Assembly: GCF_003182135.1 (NCBI RefSeq)
Contig: NZ_QGTL01000010.1
Location: 1 to 64,000 of the forward strand
Length of the DNA stretch: 64,000 nt
Source: Nocardia neocaledoniensis
GTDB lineage: Bacteria > Actinomycetota > Actinomycetes > Mycobacteriales > Mycobacteriaceae
Direction: 5' to 3'
In this document: in pieces, positions 32,017 through 40,790 of the stretch
How positions within the stretch are numbered: position 1 is the stretch's first letter
Layout of the letters: each line of letters starts with the position of its first letter
The notes under the pieces: generated by a model
Database searches by the model: none
Told to the model about the DNA's origin: nothing
Seen by the model: only the letters and a program-made list of their open reading frames with translations
Made by a program: the position numbers and the translations under genes

Positions 32017-34416
32017 GTGGATTCGCACGAGGTCGACCATCTGGTTCGGGTGCGGGGCGCCCGGGTCCACAATCTGTGTGACGTCGACGCCGCCATGCCC
32101 AGGAACGCGCTGGTCGCGTTCACCGGGGTGTCGGGGTCGGGCAAGTCGTCGCTGGCGTTCGGCACCCTCTACGCCGAGTCGCAACGCCGCTACCTGGAGT
32201 CGGTCGCCCCCTATGCCCGGCGATTGCTGCACCAGGTCGAGGCGCCCGATGTCGACGATGTCACCGGGCTGCCGCCGACGGTGGCGCTGGCGCAGCGGCG
32301 GTCCTCGCCGTCCTCCCGGTCGACGGTCGGCACGGTCACCGCGATCTCGAACTCGCTGCGGCTGTTGATGTCGCGGGAGGGCGACTATCCCGCCGGTCCG
32401 GCCAGGACCGGGCCCGGTCACTATCCGGCCGGGACGAATCGTCTGTATTCCGACGCGTTCTCGCCCAATACGGTCGAAGGCGCCTGTCCGCGCTGTCACG
32501 GGCAGGGCGTCGTGCACGAGGCCACCGAGGCGTCGATGGTGCCCGACCCGTCGCTGAGCATCCGCGAGGGCGCGATCGCGTCCTGGCCGGGCGCGTGGCA
32601 GGGCAAGAACCTGCGCGATGTCCTGGCCGCGCTGGGCTACGACATCGACCGGCCGTGGCGCGAACTGGCACCCGCCGCGCGCGAATGGATCCTGTTCACC
32701 GACGACAAGCCGGTGGTCACCGTCGAACCCGAGCGGGAACCGCATCGGATCCACCGCCCGTACCAGGGCACCTACACCAGCGCCGCACGGCTGCTGCTGC
32801 GCGCGCACGCCGAATCCAAGAGCGCGGCGACCCGCGAGCGGGCGGCGCGGTTCCTGCACACCGCGACCTGCCCGCTGTGTGCCGGGCGCCGTCTCAAGCC
32901 CGAGGCGCTGGCGGTGACCTTCGCGGGACGCAACATCACCGAGCTGGCCGCACTGCCGCTCAGCGAACTGGCCGAGGTGCTGCGCCCGCACACCGAGGGC
33001 AGCGGCGCGGCGGCGGTGCTGACCCAGGATCTGGTCTCCCGGATCGAGGTGCTGATCGAGCTGGGGCTGGGCTATCTGAGTGTCGACCGGGAGAGCCCGA
33101 CCCTGTCCGGCGGTGAGCTGCAACGACTCCGGCTGGCCGGGCAGCTGCGCTCGGGACTGTTCGGTGTGGTCTACATCCTCGACGAGCCCTCGGCCGGCCT
33201 GCATCCCGCCGACACCGCCGCACTGACCACGGTGCTCGGCAGGTTGAAGGACTCGGGCAACAGTGTGTTCCTGGTGGAACACGACCTCGATGTGGTGCGC
33301 CACGCCGACTGGCTGATCGACATCGGGCCCGGCGCAGGCGTGCACGGTGGCCGGGTGCTCTACTGCGGCGAGGTCGAGGGGCTGCGCGATGTCGCCGAAT
33401 CGGTCACCCGCCCGTACCTTTTCGGCGAGGTCACCCGGCCGCCGCGCGCCGGACGCACTCCGCGCGGCACCCTCGCCGTGCGTGGCGTCACCAGCCACAA
33501 CCTGCGGGACCTGGACGCCGACATCCCGCTCGGGGTGTTCACCGCCATCACCGGGGTGTCGGGTTCGGGGAAATCGACACTGCTGCACGCGATCTCGACG
33601 ACGGCGATGGACGATCCGCGGGTCCTGCGGGTGGTCGAGGTCGATCAGGCGCCGATCGGGCGCACCCCACGCTCGAACCTGGCCACCTACACGGGCCTGT
33701 TCGACACCGTGCGGAAACTGTTCGCCGACACCGACGCGGCCCGAGCGCGCGGGTACGGCGTCGGCCGGTTCTCGTTCAATGTGGCCGAGGGGCGCTGCCC
33801 CACCTGCCAGGGCGAGGGCTACCTCACCGTGGAACTGCTGTTCCTGCCCAGCACTTACAGCCCGTGCCCGGACGGTCACGGCGCCCGCTACAACCCGGAG
33901 ACCCTCGGGATCCGCTACCGCGACACCACCATCGCCGAGGTGCTCGACCTGACCGTCGACCGGGCGGCTGAGTTCCTCGCCGACGTCGCGGTGGTCGCGC
34001 GGGCACTGCGGACCCTCGCCGACGTCGGCCTCGGGTATCTGCGGCTGGGTCAGCCGGCGACCGAACTGTCCGGCGGCGAGGCGCAGCGGGTGAAGCTCGC
34101 GACCGAACTGCAGCGCGCCCGCCGCGCCGACACCGTCTATCTGCTCGACGAGCCGACCACCGGATTGCATCCGGCCGACACCGATGTCCTGCTGACCCAG
34201 CTCGACTCGCTCGTCGACTCCGGGGCGACGGTGGTCGTGGTCGAACACGACATGACCGTCGTCGCGCGCGCCGACCACGTCCTGGACATGGGTCCCGGCG
34301 GTGGCGCGCGGGGCGGCCGGATCGTGGCGTGTGGGACCCCGGACCAGGTCGCGGCCGACCGGGACAGCGTCACCGCCCGCTATCTGCGCGAGCGGCTGGC
34401 GGGGCCGCGGCGATGA
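32017..34416 (+). CDS. UvrA-like ABC ATPase (short UvrA paralogue)
   Basis: A 799-residue UvrA-family protein with two ABC cassettes. Walker A motifs are GVSGSGKSSLAF and GVSGSGKSTLLH; signatures are LSGGELQRLRLA and LSGGEAQRVKLA; Walker B are ILDEPSAGLH and LLDEPTTGLH. It is about 150 residues shorter than UvrA. Zinc pairs CPRC and CPLC are present in the first half. In the second half, CPTC is intact, but where UvrA has C-x-x-C-x-G-x-R-Y-N this protein has PCPDGHGARYN, so one ligand is missing. Such paralogues (UvrA2/DrrC) are linked to drug tolerance rather than core repair. Start GTG 32017 is chosen for TAGTCT eight bases upstream; the frame extends to 31969. Confidence 0.85.
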   Translation: MDSHEVDHLVRVRGARVHNLCDVDAAMPRNALVAFTGVSGSGKSSLAFGTLYAESQRRYLESVAPYARRLLHQVEAPDVDDVTGLPPTVALAQRRSSPSSRSTVGTVTAISNSLRLLMSREGDYPAGPARTGPGHYPAGTNRLYSDAFSPNTVEGACPRCHGQGVVHEATEASMVPDPSLSIREGAIASWPGAWQGKNLRDVLAALGYDIDRPWRELAPAAREWILFTDDKPVVTVEPEREPHRIHRPYQGTYTSAARLLLRAHAESKSAATRERAARFLHTATCPLCAGRRLKPEALAVTFAGRNITELAALPLSELAEVLRPHTEGSGAAAVLTQDLVSRIEVLIELGLGYLSVDRESPTLSGGELQRLRLAGQLRSGLFGVVYILDEPSAGLHPADTAALTTVLGRLKDSGNSVFLVEHDLDVVRHADWLIDIGPGAGVHGGRVLYCGEVEGLRDVAESVTRPYLFGEVTRPPRAGRTPRGTLAVRGVTSHNLRDLDADIPLGVFTAITGVSGSGKSTLLHAISTTAMDDPRVLRVVEVDQAPIGRTPRSNLATYTGLFDTVRKLFADTDAARARGYGVGRFSFNVAEGRCPTCQGEGYLTVELLFLPSTYSPCPDGHGARYNPETLGIRYRDTTIAEVLDLTVDRAAEFLADVAVVARALRTLADVGLGYLRLGQPATELSGGEAQRVKLATELQRARRADTVYLLDEPTTGLHPADTDVLLTQLDSLVDSGATVVVVEHDMTVVARADHVLDMGPGGGARGGRIVACGTPDQVAADRDSVTARYLRERLAGPRR

Positions 34417-34477
34417 CCGGCGCGGCGCGCCAAGGCAAATCTGCGGCTATCGCCCGGTGGGGGCCTATCGTGGGTCC

Positions 34478-35083
34478 ATGCCCGTGGACGGGGAGGGGAC
34501 AGCGGACGGTGACAGAACCCGGCAGGCGATGCTGATCGCCGGCGGGTGCTCGGTCGTCCTCGGGATCGCCGCCCTGCTGTGGCCGGGGCGTGACGAAGCC
34601 ACCCTGGCGATGCTGTTCGGGACGGCGTTGTTGCTCAGCGCCGTGGTGCAGGGATACCTGGCGACGGTGGCGCGCATCGCGATGTTGCTGCGGCTGCTGG
34701 TGCTGGCCGGTACGGGGTTGACGGTCGTGTTGGCGGTGTTGGCGTTCAGCGGCGGCAACATCGAGCTGCTCGCGTTGTGGATCGGCATCGGTTGGGCGGT
34801 GCGTGGCATCGTGCAGGCCCTGGTCGCGGCCTGGGACGAGCATCGCGCCGACAGCTGGCTGCACGAAGTCTGTGGCCTGTGCACGACCGCGGCCGGGCTG
34901 ACCGTGATCGCGATGAAGTTCCAGACCGTCACCGGGCTGGCCAATGTCGCCGGCTGTGCGCTGGTCGTCATCGGCGTGCTGGAACTGCTCAGTGGTGGGA
35001 TGCTACGTAGCGTGCAGGGCGCCGCGCGCCGGACCCGAGCGCCCTCGACCGTGCTGCCGGACTCGGCCGCGACCGAACAGTAG
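34478..35083 (+). CDS. HdeD/DUF308 family membrane protein
   Basis: A 201-residue protein with about six membrane segments (first MLIAGGCSVVLGIAALLWPG), the repeated three-helix pairs of HdeD/DUF308 proteins. In enteric bacteria HdeD aids acid resistance; the actinobacterial role is unknown. TATCGT ends six bases before ATG 34478, a leaderless-type start. A hairpin follows the stop. It is probably a single-gene unit. Confidence 0.8.
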   Translation: MPVDGEGTADGDRTRQAMLIAGGCSVVLGIAALLWPGRDEATLAMLFGTALLLSAVVQGYLATVARIAMLLRLLVLAGTGLTVVLAVLAFSGGNIELLALWIGIGWAVRGIVQALVAAWDEHRADSWLHEVCGLCTTAAGLTVIAMKFQTVTGLANVAGCALVVIGVLELLSGGMLRSVQGAARRTRAPSTVLPDSAATEQ

Positions 35084-35088
35084 TAGCC

Positions 35089-35113
35089 AATCCCACACGG
35101 GCAGTGCGGGATT
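35089..35113 (+). terminator. Hairpin after the HdeD-like gene
   Basis: AATCCC (35089-35094) pairs with GGGATT (35108-35113), with CAC/GTG continuing inside after one mismatch, around a 5-base loop. It begins five bases after the stop. Confidence 0.55.
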
Positions 35114-35302
35114 CGAGGTTTACGCGAACATCCGGACAACGTCACGTTGCGGGCGGTGGAGCGGGTGCTGAACTCTGCGTGCCCGGCCGTTCACCGCTGG
35201 GGTATCTGTGCTTCGCGCCGGTAGCGTGGCCCGCGGCGTGCGCACGGGTGGACCGGTCGGCGCGCCGCGTCCGCAGCCCGATGTGAGCCCAGGAGAAATG
35301 TG

Positions 35303-36730
35303 GTGTCGCGCGTTACCCCCGGCGAATCCGCCGATACCGTCCAGCGAGAAGAGCTGGCCATGCGGCGCATGACCGAGAGTCTGGTCGAGGACCTCTCCGA
35401 GAACGTGCCCGCCGATCAGGTGACCTCGGCGGTCGGCGCCGCGCACGATCGGTTCGCGGGCAAGCCGATCCGGGAGTTCGTGCCGATCCTGGTCGAACGG
35501 ATCGTGCGCACCGAACTGGCCGACTCCGACCCCACCATCCGGGTGCCCGGACCCACGACCACGGTCGTGCGCGCGTCCACCACCGGTCCCGCACATGCGG
35601 CGGAGGAGCCGTCGGTGGCCAAGCGGATGGTCAGCCGTCGGGGTGTGCTGCCGCTGTCGATCGGCGCGGTGACCGTCGTCGCCGCGGTGGCGGCCGGCGT
35701 GATCCTGCTCCCCGGTGGCGCCGAGACCCCGGCGGCGGCGCCCGCGGGCGCGCCGCTGACGGTGGTGCGTGGCGTGGTCGGGTCGGAGAAGGTGCCGTTC
35801 TTCCGCGACGAGGCGGTCGTGCGGATCCTCGCCGAGAACGGGGTGCAGGTCGAGGTGGAACCTGCCGGGTCCCGCCAGATCGCGACCACCGTCGACCTCG
35901 ACCGCTACGACTTCGCGTTCCCGTCGAGCAGCCCCGCCGCCGAACGGATCCAGCGTCAGCGCAACATCACCGTCAAGTACACCCCGTTCGCCTCACCCAT
36001 CGCGATCGCCACCTATCGGCCCATCGCCGACCTGCTCACCGCGGCGGGCGTGATCAAGCCGGGCCCGGTCGCCACGTTCGACATGAACCGCTACCTCGAG
36101 CTCACCGGCACCGGCGTGCAGTGGGACGACCTGCCCGGCAACACCACCTACCCGGTGGCCAAGAACATCCTGGTCTCGACCACCGATCCGCGCAGCTCCA
36201 ATTCCGCCGCCATGTACCTGTCGATCGCGAGCTACGTCGCCAACGACCACACCATCGTGCGCGGCGCCACCGCCGAACAGCACGTGCTGCCTGCGCTGTC
36301 GAAACTGTTCCTCGCCCAGGGCTACACCGACACCAGCAGCGAGGGGCCCTTCACCCAGTACCTGACCAACGGCATGGGCCCCACCCCGCTGGTGTGCATC
36401 TACGAGGCCCAGTTCATCGAGGCCGCGGGCGAGGGCCGGATCAAGCCCGACATGGTGCTGACCTACCCGACCCCGACGGTGCTGTCGAGCCACACCCTGG
36501 TCCCGCTCGACGACACCGGCGACAAGATCGGCAAGCTGCTCACCGAGAACGCCGAACTGCGCCGCCTCGCCGCCGAACACGGTTTCCGCACCGGCGACAA
36601 CGCCCAGTTCACCGCGATCGCCGCCGACCGTGATGTGCCGGTGCCCGCCGACCTGATCGACGTGGTCGACGTGCCCGCCTACGACACCCTCGAACACCTC
36701 CTCGACGGAGTCGCGAACTCCTACAACTGA
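35303..36730 (+). CDS. Membrane-anchored solute-binding-like protein with N-terminal three-helix bundle
   Basis: A 475-residue fusion. Residues about 15-70 (MTESLVEDLSENVPADQVTS and FAGKPIREFVPILVERIV) match the short three-helix-bundle dimerisation domain found in actinobacterial proteins. A basic RMVSRRG then precedes one membrane helix (about residues 112-135). The remaining 340 residues resemble a periplasmic substrate-binding fold: ILAENGVQVEVEPAGSRQIA, YDFAFPSSSPAAERI and later strands. This gives a cytoplasmic dimer domain and an outside binding domain, as in a receptor. No ABC permease or ATPase is adjacent. AGGAG lies seven bases before GTG 35303; GTG 35300 is an alternative. A strong terminator follows. 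Confidence 0.72.
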   Translation: MSRVTPGESADTVQREELAMRRMTESLVEDLSENVPADQVTSAVGAAHDRFAGKPIREFVPILVERIVRTELADSDPTIRVPGPTTTVVRASTTGPAHAAEEPSVAKRMVSRRGVLPLSIGAVTVVAAVAAGVILLPGGAETPAAAPAGAPLTVVRGVVGSEKVPFFRDEAVVRILAENGVQVEVEPAGSRQIATTVDLDRYDFAFPSSSPAAERIQRQRNITVKYTPFASPIAIATYRPIADLLTAAGVIKPGPVATFDMNRYLELTGTGVQWDDLPGNTTYPVAKNILVSTTDPRSSNSAAMYLSIASYVANDHTIVRGATAEQHVLPALSKLFLAQGYTDTSSEGPFTQYLTNGMGPTPLVCIYEAQFIEAAGEGRIKPDMVLTYPTPTVLSSHTLVPLDDTGDKIGKLLTENAELRRLAAEHGFRTGDNAQFTAIAADRDVPVPADLIDVVDVPAYDTLEHLLDGVANSYN

Positions 36731-36763
36731 TCCGCGCCGCCGCGCGGCCTGCTGACCTGCGGA

Positions 36764-36799
36764 ATCGCTGCGCCCAAAAAAGTTTTCGGGCGCAGCGAT
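36764..36799 (+). terminator. Strong hairpin terminator after the binding-protein gene
   Basis: ATCGCTGCGCCC (36764-36775) and GGGCGCAGCGAT (36788-36799) are perfect 12-bp arms. The 12-base loop (AAAAAAGTTTTC) can pair further. No T-tract follows. It lies 33 bases after the stop. Confidence 0.8.
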
Positions 36800-36862
36800 G
36801 AGTTCTCGATCGGACCGTCGTCTCAATGAGTGCTACCTGTAGCCGAGATCCGGGAGAGTCTC

Positions 36863-37690
36863 ATGACCGCCAGTTCCGCCGTCACCACCGGCACCCTCGT
36901 GGTGCCCGATGCCCGTCTGTACTACGAGGTGCGGGGGACGGGCCCGCTGCTCGTGCTCGTCGGCGCGCCGATGAGCGCCGCCGCGTTCGCGCCGCTGGCC
37001 GAGCAGCTCGCCGCCACCAACACCGTGCTCACCACCGATCCACGCGGCCACTTCGCCAGCCCCCTCGACGATCCGCGCCAGGATTCGACGGTCCTCGCCA
37101 GGGCCGACGACCTCGCCCGGCTCATCACCCACCTCGGCGCGGGTCCCGCGGTGGTGTTCGGCTCGAGCGGCGGTGCGGTCGGCGCGCTGGCGCTGGCACA
37201 GACCAACCCGGATCTGGTCACCACCGTCGTCGCGCATGAGCCGCCGCTGCGCGAACTGCTGCCCGACGCCGACGCGCAGCGCGCCCGCACCGCCGACGTC
37301 GTCGCCACCCACGCCCTCGGCGACACCGTCGGCGCGTGGCGGAAGTTCTTCGCGCAGGCCGACATCGCGATCCCCGAGCCGGTGCTGATCGAGCAGTTCG
37401 GTGGCGACCGTGAGCCGCGCCGCGCCGCCAGCGAGGACTACTGGTTCGCGCACGAACTGCAGGCCACCACCGGATGGGTCCCCGACCCGCCCCTGCTGCG
37501 GGAGGTCCCCACGCGGGTCATCGTCGGCATCGGCGCCGAGTCGGCCGGTCAGTTCTGTGACCGCACCGCACGGGAACTGGCCCTGGCCCTCGGCGTCGAA
37601 CCCGTACTGTTCCCCGGCGACCACACCGGCTTCGTCGCCGCTCCCGCCGCGTTCGCCGCGCACCTGCAGGAAGTGCTGGACGCACCGTGA
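36863..37690 (+). CDS. Alpha/beta hydrolase
   Basis: A 275-residue alpha/beta hydrolase. The nucleophile elbow is VVFGSSGGAVGALAL, with the second Ser as nucleophile, and the catalytic His is in LFPGDHTGFVAAP. It is clearly paralogous to the hydrolase at 39434-40303 (shared TTVVAHEPPLRELLPDADAQ-type segment). The substrate is unknown; this group is often annotated as lipase or haloperoxidase-like. GGGAGAG precedes ATG 36863. It converges with a reductase gene. Confidence 0.83.
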   Translation: MTASSAVTTGTLVVPDARLYYEVRGTGPLLVLVGAPMSAAAFAPLAEQLAATNTVLTTDPRGHFASPLDDPRQDSTVLARADDLARLITHLGAGPAVVFGSSGGAVGALALAQTNPDLVTTVVAHEPPLRELLPDADAQRARTADVVATHALGDTVGAWRKFFAQADIAIPEPVLIEQFGGDREPRRAASEDYWFAHELQATTGWVPDPPLLREVPTRVIVGIGAESAGQFCDRTARELALALGVEPVLFPGDHTGFVAAPAAFAAHLQEVLDAP

Positions 37691-37706
37691 GCCGTGCTGC
37701 GGCGGA

Positions 37707-38696
37707 TCAGGCGGCGAACACCGCTCCCACCTCCGTCATCCGCCGCGCGGCATAGGCGGGGTCGATCAGCGCCTCCGGCGTGTAGGTACCCGGTGGCACC
37801 GGGGCGCCCCGCAGGCCGACCAGCCGTTCGACACCGAGGGCGACGCCGAGCGCGGTCAACGGCCGTTGCCCCTTCGGGTGCAGCAGGTAGCGGTGCGTGC
37901 CAAGGGGCGCGCCGGTGGCGTCGATCCCGCGCAGGTCGATCCGGATCTCGATCGACGCGGGTCCGCCTCGTCGGCGTCCCGGTGAGACGCCGACGGCCAG
38001 ATCGGCGCGCACGTCGGCCGCGCCGGTCGCCATGGCCAGGCTCGGCACATCCAGGACCGGGATGCTCTGGCCGTCGAGGCCGGTGCCGTCCGAGGCGGGG
38101 ACCACGGCCCGCGCGTCCTCTGCCGCGAGCCACCGGAACACACCGTCGGCGCGGATCAGACCCGCCGAGGTGACCTCGGTCCATCGCTCGAGATCGGCGA
38201 TACCGGCCGGCCCACCGGTGTCGGTTTCGTCGAGAACGAAACCCAGCCGGACGCTGTCGACCCGCGCGAACGCGCGCGCCTCGTACAGTGCGGCGAGCAC
38301 CGCGACACCGGCCAGGAAGTGACTGGCCACCAGAATCGGTGCGGCGTGGGCGGATTGGGCGCCCGCCACGACCTCGGGACCGATGTCGAGCAGGCCGCTC
38401 GAGATGCTCAGGTAGGCGACGCCGTGGTCGCGGGCGAAGCCGAGACCGTGCAGCCGGTCGTCCCAGAGTGCCGCCACGACGGCCGAATACGCGCCGCCCG
38501 AGGGAAGACCCAGGTCGCGGCGGCCCAGATCGATGGTCACGGCGGTCGCGTTCCCCAGTCCGTCCGCGACCCGTTGTGCGCGGGCCCGGTCGCGGCCCGC
38601 GATGGTCAGCGGTAGCGCCGGATGCCAGCGGCGCAGCAGGGCCGCGGTGTCGGAACCGGCCTGGCCCGTACCGCCGAGGATCAAGACGTTGTCCAT
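37707..38696 (-). CDS. NAD(P)-binding saccharopine dehydrogenase-like protein
   Basis: A 329-residue Rossmann protein opening with VLILGGTGQAGSDTAALL, followed by AGRDRARAQRVADGLGNATAVTIDL. The fold and the AVVAALWDDRLHGLGFARDHGVAYLSISSG strand order fit the saccharopine dehydrogenase-like/trans-acting enoyl reductase group. The substrate is unknown. GGAGAGG lies six bases before ATG 38696. It is divergent from a TetR gene over a 31-base operator-like dyad, so TetR control is likely. Confidence 0.78.
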   Translation of the reverse strand: MDNVLILGGTGQAGSDTAALLRRWHPALPLTIAGRDRARAQRVADGLGNATAVTIDLGRRDLGLPSGGAYSAVVAALWDDRLHGLGFARDHGVAYLSISSGLLDIGPEVVAGAQSAHAAPILVASHFLAGVAVLAALYEARAFARVDSVRLGFVLDETDTGGPAGIADLERWTEVTSAGLIRADGVFRWLAAEDARAVVPASDGTGLDGQSIPVLDVPSLAMATGAADVRADLAVGVSPGRRRGGPASIEIRIDLRGIDATGAPLGTHRYLLHPKGQRPLTALGVALGVERLVGLRGAPVPPGTYTPEALIDPAYAARRMTEVGAVFAA

Positions 38697-38717
38697 GGGT
38701 TTCCTCTCCCCGGAATA

Positions 38718-38748
38718 AGCTACAGTTTGTAACCTACTCTTTGTAGCT
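38718..38748. promoter_or_regulatory. TetR operator between reductase and TetR genes
   Basis: AGCTACA (38718-38724) and TGTAGCT (38742-38748) are perfect inverted arms. Inside are two direct copies of CTACNNTTTGTA (38720-38731 and 38734-38745), offset by 14 bases. It spans most of the 78-base divergent promoter region. Confidence 0.7.
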
Positions 38749-38774
38749 AAGCTGGAGTCCCGACGCAAGGGAGG

Positions 38775-39437
38775 ATGATGACCACGCGAACACCCCGGCT
38801 GTCCAAGGCCGCTCGCCGCGAACAGTTGCTCGACACCGCGCTGGCGATGGTGCGCGAGCACGGTACCGACGGCCTGACCCTGGTGACCCTCGCCGAAGCC
38901 GCGGGTGTGAGCAGGCCGATCGTCTACGACCACTTCGGCACCCGGCCCGACCTGCTGCTGGCGCTCTACCGCGGGCTCGACGCACGGCACCGCCACGCCG
39001 CGGAACAGGCGGTGCGCGAAGCCGAACCGACCGTCGACGAGATCGCCCGGGTGATGAGCGCCGCCTACTTCGCCTGCGCCACCGACATGCCCGAATTCGA
39101 CGCGATTTCGGCTGCCCTGAAGGGCAACCCCGACGTGCAGGCGATCCAGCGCGACATGCTCGACAGCTACCGCGACTGGATGGCCACGACTTTGCTGCCG
39201 CATTCGCGTCTCACCGCCGCCGCCCTGCGGTTGCGCTGCGTGGCCGTGCTCGGTGCGGCCGAAACCCTCGGCGCGGAACTGAACCGGGGCACCACCGCCG
39301 CCGACGCGACCGGCGCCCTGACCGACCTGATCATCGCGGCGGCGCGACCGCGGACGGGGAGCAGCACTGAACCCGTGGCGCGGGATCGGCCTCGCACCGA
39401 TGAGTTCTCGGCCCCGGACACGTCAGAATCGACATGA
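38775..39437 (+). CDS. TetR family transcriptional regulator
   Basis: A 220-residue regulator. The HTH is LTLVTLAEAAGVSRPIVYDHFGTRPDLLLALY. GGGAGG lies just before the ATG pair at 38775/38778. Its stop overlaps the start of the next hydrolase by four bases (ATGA), so the two are translationally coupled. A dyad between it and the divergent reductase suggests it controls both that gene and its own operon. Confidence 0.87.
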   Translation: MMTTRTPRLSKAARREQLLDTALAMVREHGTDGLTLVTLAEAAGVSRPIVYDHFGTRPDLLLALYRGLDARHRHAAEQAVREAEPTVDEIARVMSAAYFACATDMPEFDAISAALKGNPDVQAIQRDMLDSYRDWMATTLLPHSRLTAAALRLRCVAVLGAAETLGAELNRGTTAADATGALTDLIIAAARPRTGSSTEPVARDRPRTDEFSAPDTSEST

Positions 39438-40303
39438 CGACACACAAACTCGAAGTCCCCGGCGCGACGCTCACCTACGACGTGCACGGGCCGCTGCCGA
39501 CCGCTGACGGGCGGCCACCGCTGCTGATGACCGGTCTCCCGATGGCCGCCGACGGGTTCACCGCACTCGCCGCCCACTTCCCCGAACGCACCGTGGTCAC
39601 CTACGACCCGCGTGGTCTGGGCCGCAGCGTGCGCACCGACGGCGAGGTCGACAACGTCCCCGGCGTGCACGCCGCCGACGTGCACGCCGTCATCGAGGCG
39701 CTCGGCGCCGGCCCGGTCGAGCTCTTCGCCAGCAGCGGCGGCGCGATCGTCGCGCTCGCGCTCGTCACCGCCCATCCCGCGGACGCGACGACCCTGGTCG
39801 CGCACGAACCGCCACTGCTCACCGCCCTGCCCGACGCCGACGCTGCCGCCCGCGCGGCCGACGGCTACCGTGCCGCCTACGCGGCGAAGGGTTTCGGCGC
39901 AGGCATGGCGGCGTTCATCGCGATGACCTCCTGGGAGGGCGTATTCACCGACGACTACTTCGCCGCGCCCCCCGCGGACCCCGCGATGTTCGGTCTGCCC
40001 GTGGAAGACGACGGTTCCCGCGACGACCCGCTGCTGTCGGAGCGGTCGCGCCCCGTCCTGGCCTACCGTGCCGACATCGCCGCGCTCACCGGCGCGCCGA
40101 CCCGGATCGTCCTGGGATTCGGGGAGGAGTCGAGAGGGACGGTCACCGAACGCACCTCCACGGCGATCGCCGCCCAGCTCGGACACGAGCCGGTCCTGTT
40201 TCCCAGCCACCACGGCGGCTTCACCGGACCCGAATCCGGCTACCCGGGTGAGCCCGAGGCCTTCGCCCGCGTCCTGCACGGTGTCCTCGACGGCAACGCC
40301 TGA
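39434..40303 (+). CDS. Alpha/beta hydrolase
   Basis: A 289-residue alpha/beta hydrolase. The nucleophile elbow is LFASSGGAIVALAL and the catalytic His lies in LFPSHHGGFTGPE. TYDPRGLGRSVRTDG is the usual post-strand 4 segment. It shares VAHEPPLLTALPDADA with the paralogue at 36863-37690. Coupled to TetR by ATGA overlap, it probably processes the ligand or a product linked to the divergent reductase. A hairpin follows. Confidence 0.84.
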   Translation: MTTHKLEVPGATLTYDVHGPLPTADGRPPLLMTGLPMAADGFTALAAHFPERTVVTYDPRGLGRSVRTDGEVDNVPGVHAADVHAVIEALGAGPVELFASSGGAIVALALVTAHPADATTLVAHEPPLLTALPDADAAARAADGYRAAYAAKGFGAGMAAFIAMTSWEGVFTDDYFAAPPADPAMFGLPVEDDGSRDDPLLSERSRPVLAYRADIAALTGAPTRIVLGFGEESRGTVTERTSTAIAAQLGHEPVLFPSHHGGFTGPESGYPGEPEAFARVLHGVLDGNA

Positions 40304-40324
40304 TCCCGTGTCGAGCCGCCACGA

Positions 40325-40362
40325 GTGATGCCGGTGCCGTGTGGGGTCGGCGCCGGCATCAC
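40325..40362 (+). terminator. Hairpin terminator after the TetR-hydrolase operon
   Basis: GTGATGCCGG (40325-40334) and CCGGCATCAC (40353-40362) are perfect 10-bp arms around an 18-base loop, 22 bases after the hydrolase stop. No T-run follows. Confidence 0.7.
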
Positions 40363-40430
40363 CCCTGGGCGCAGACAGAGCAGGCTGTACGGCGGGGCGG
40401 CCCCGGTGGGCGCTCGGTAGGATCCGGCGA

Positions 40431-40754
40431 ATGCCAGCGAGATCCGAGATAGCGCGACTGTTCGATCGGCGACCCAAACAGTGGGGCGCGGACGGCGACC
40501 CCCACGCGTGGGATGCGTTGCGGGACAGGGTGTGCGCGCTGCCGGTCCCCGAGGACGCCACCGAGTTCGCGCGGGTTCTGCGGCAGGAGTTCACCCGACT
40601 GACCGGCGTGGACGCCGAGGATCCCGCGGCACCGAGCGTGGTCGACATCGAGGGTCGCCGGGTACACCCGGCGACCTGGCGCACCATCCTGCTGCCCCTG
40701 CTGACCACCCGCGCGCGGCAACTGTACGGCGAGATCCCCACCGAACGCCCCTGA
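40431..40754 (+). CDS. Conserved-looking hypothetical protein
   Basis: A 107-residue soluble protein without a recognised family. It is predicted mainly helical: RSEIARLFDRRPKQWGADGDPHAWDALRD, then FARVLRQEFTRLTG and a C-terminal HPATWRTILLPLLTTRARQLY. Codon usage fits a real gene. TAGGAT lies seven bases before ATG 40431, consistent with a nearly leaderless mRNA. It converges with a TetR gene. Confidence 0.65.
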   Translation: MPARSEIARLFDRRPKQWGADGDPHAWDALRDRVCALPVPEDATEFARVLRQEFTRLTGVDAEDPAAPSVVDIEGRRVHPATWRTILLPLLTTRARQLYGEIPTERP

Positions 40755-40790
40755 CCCGACCAGGGTCCTACCCGCCGCCGTGGCTCGCTT

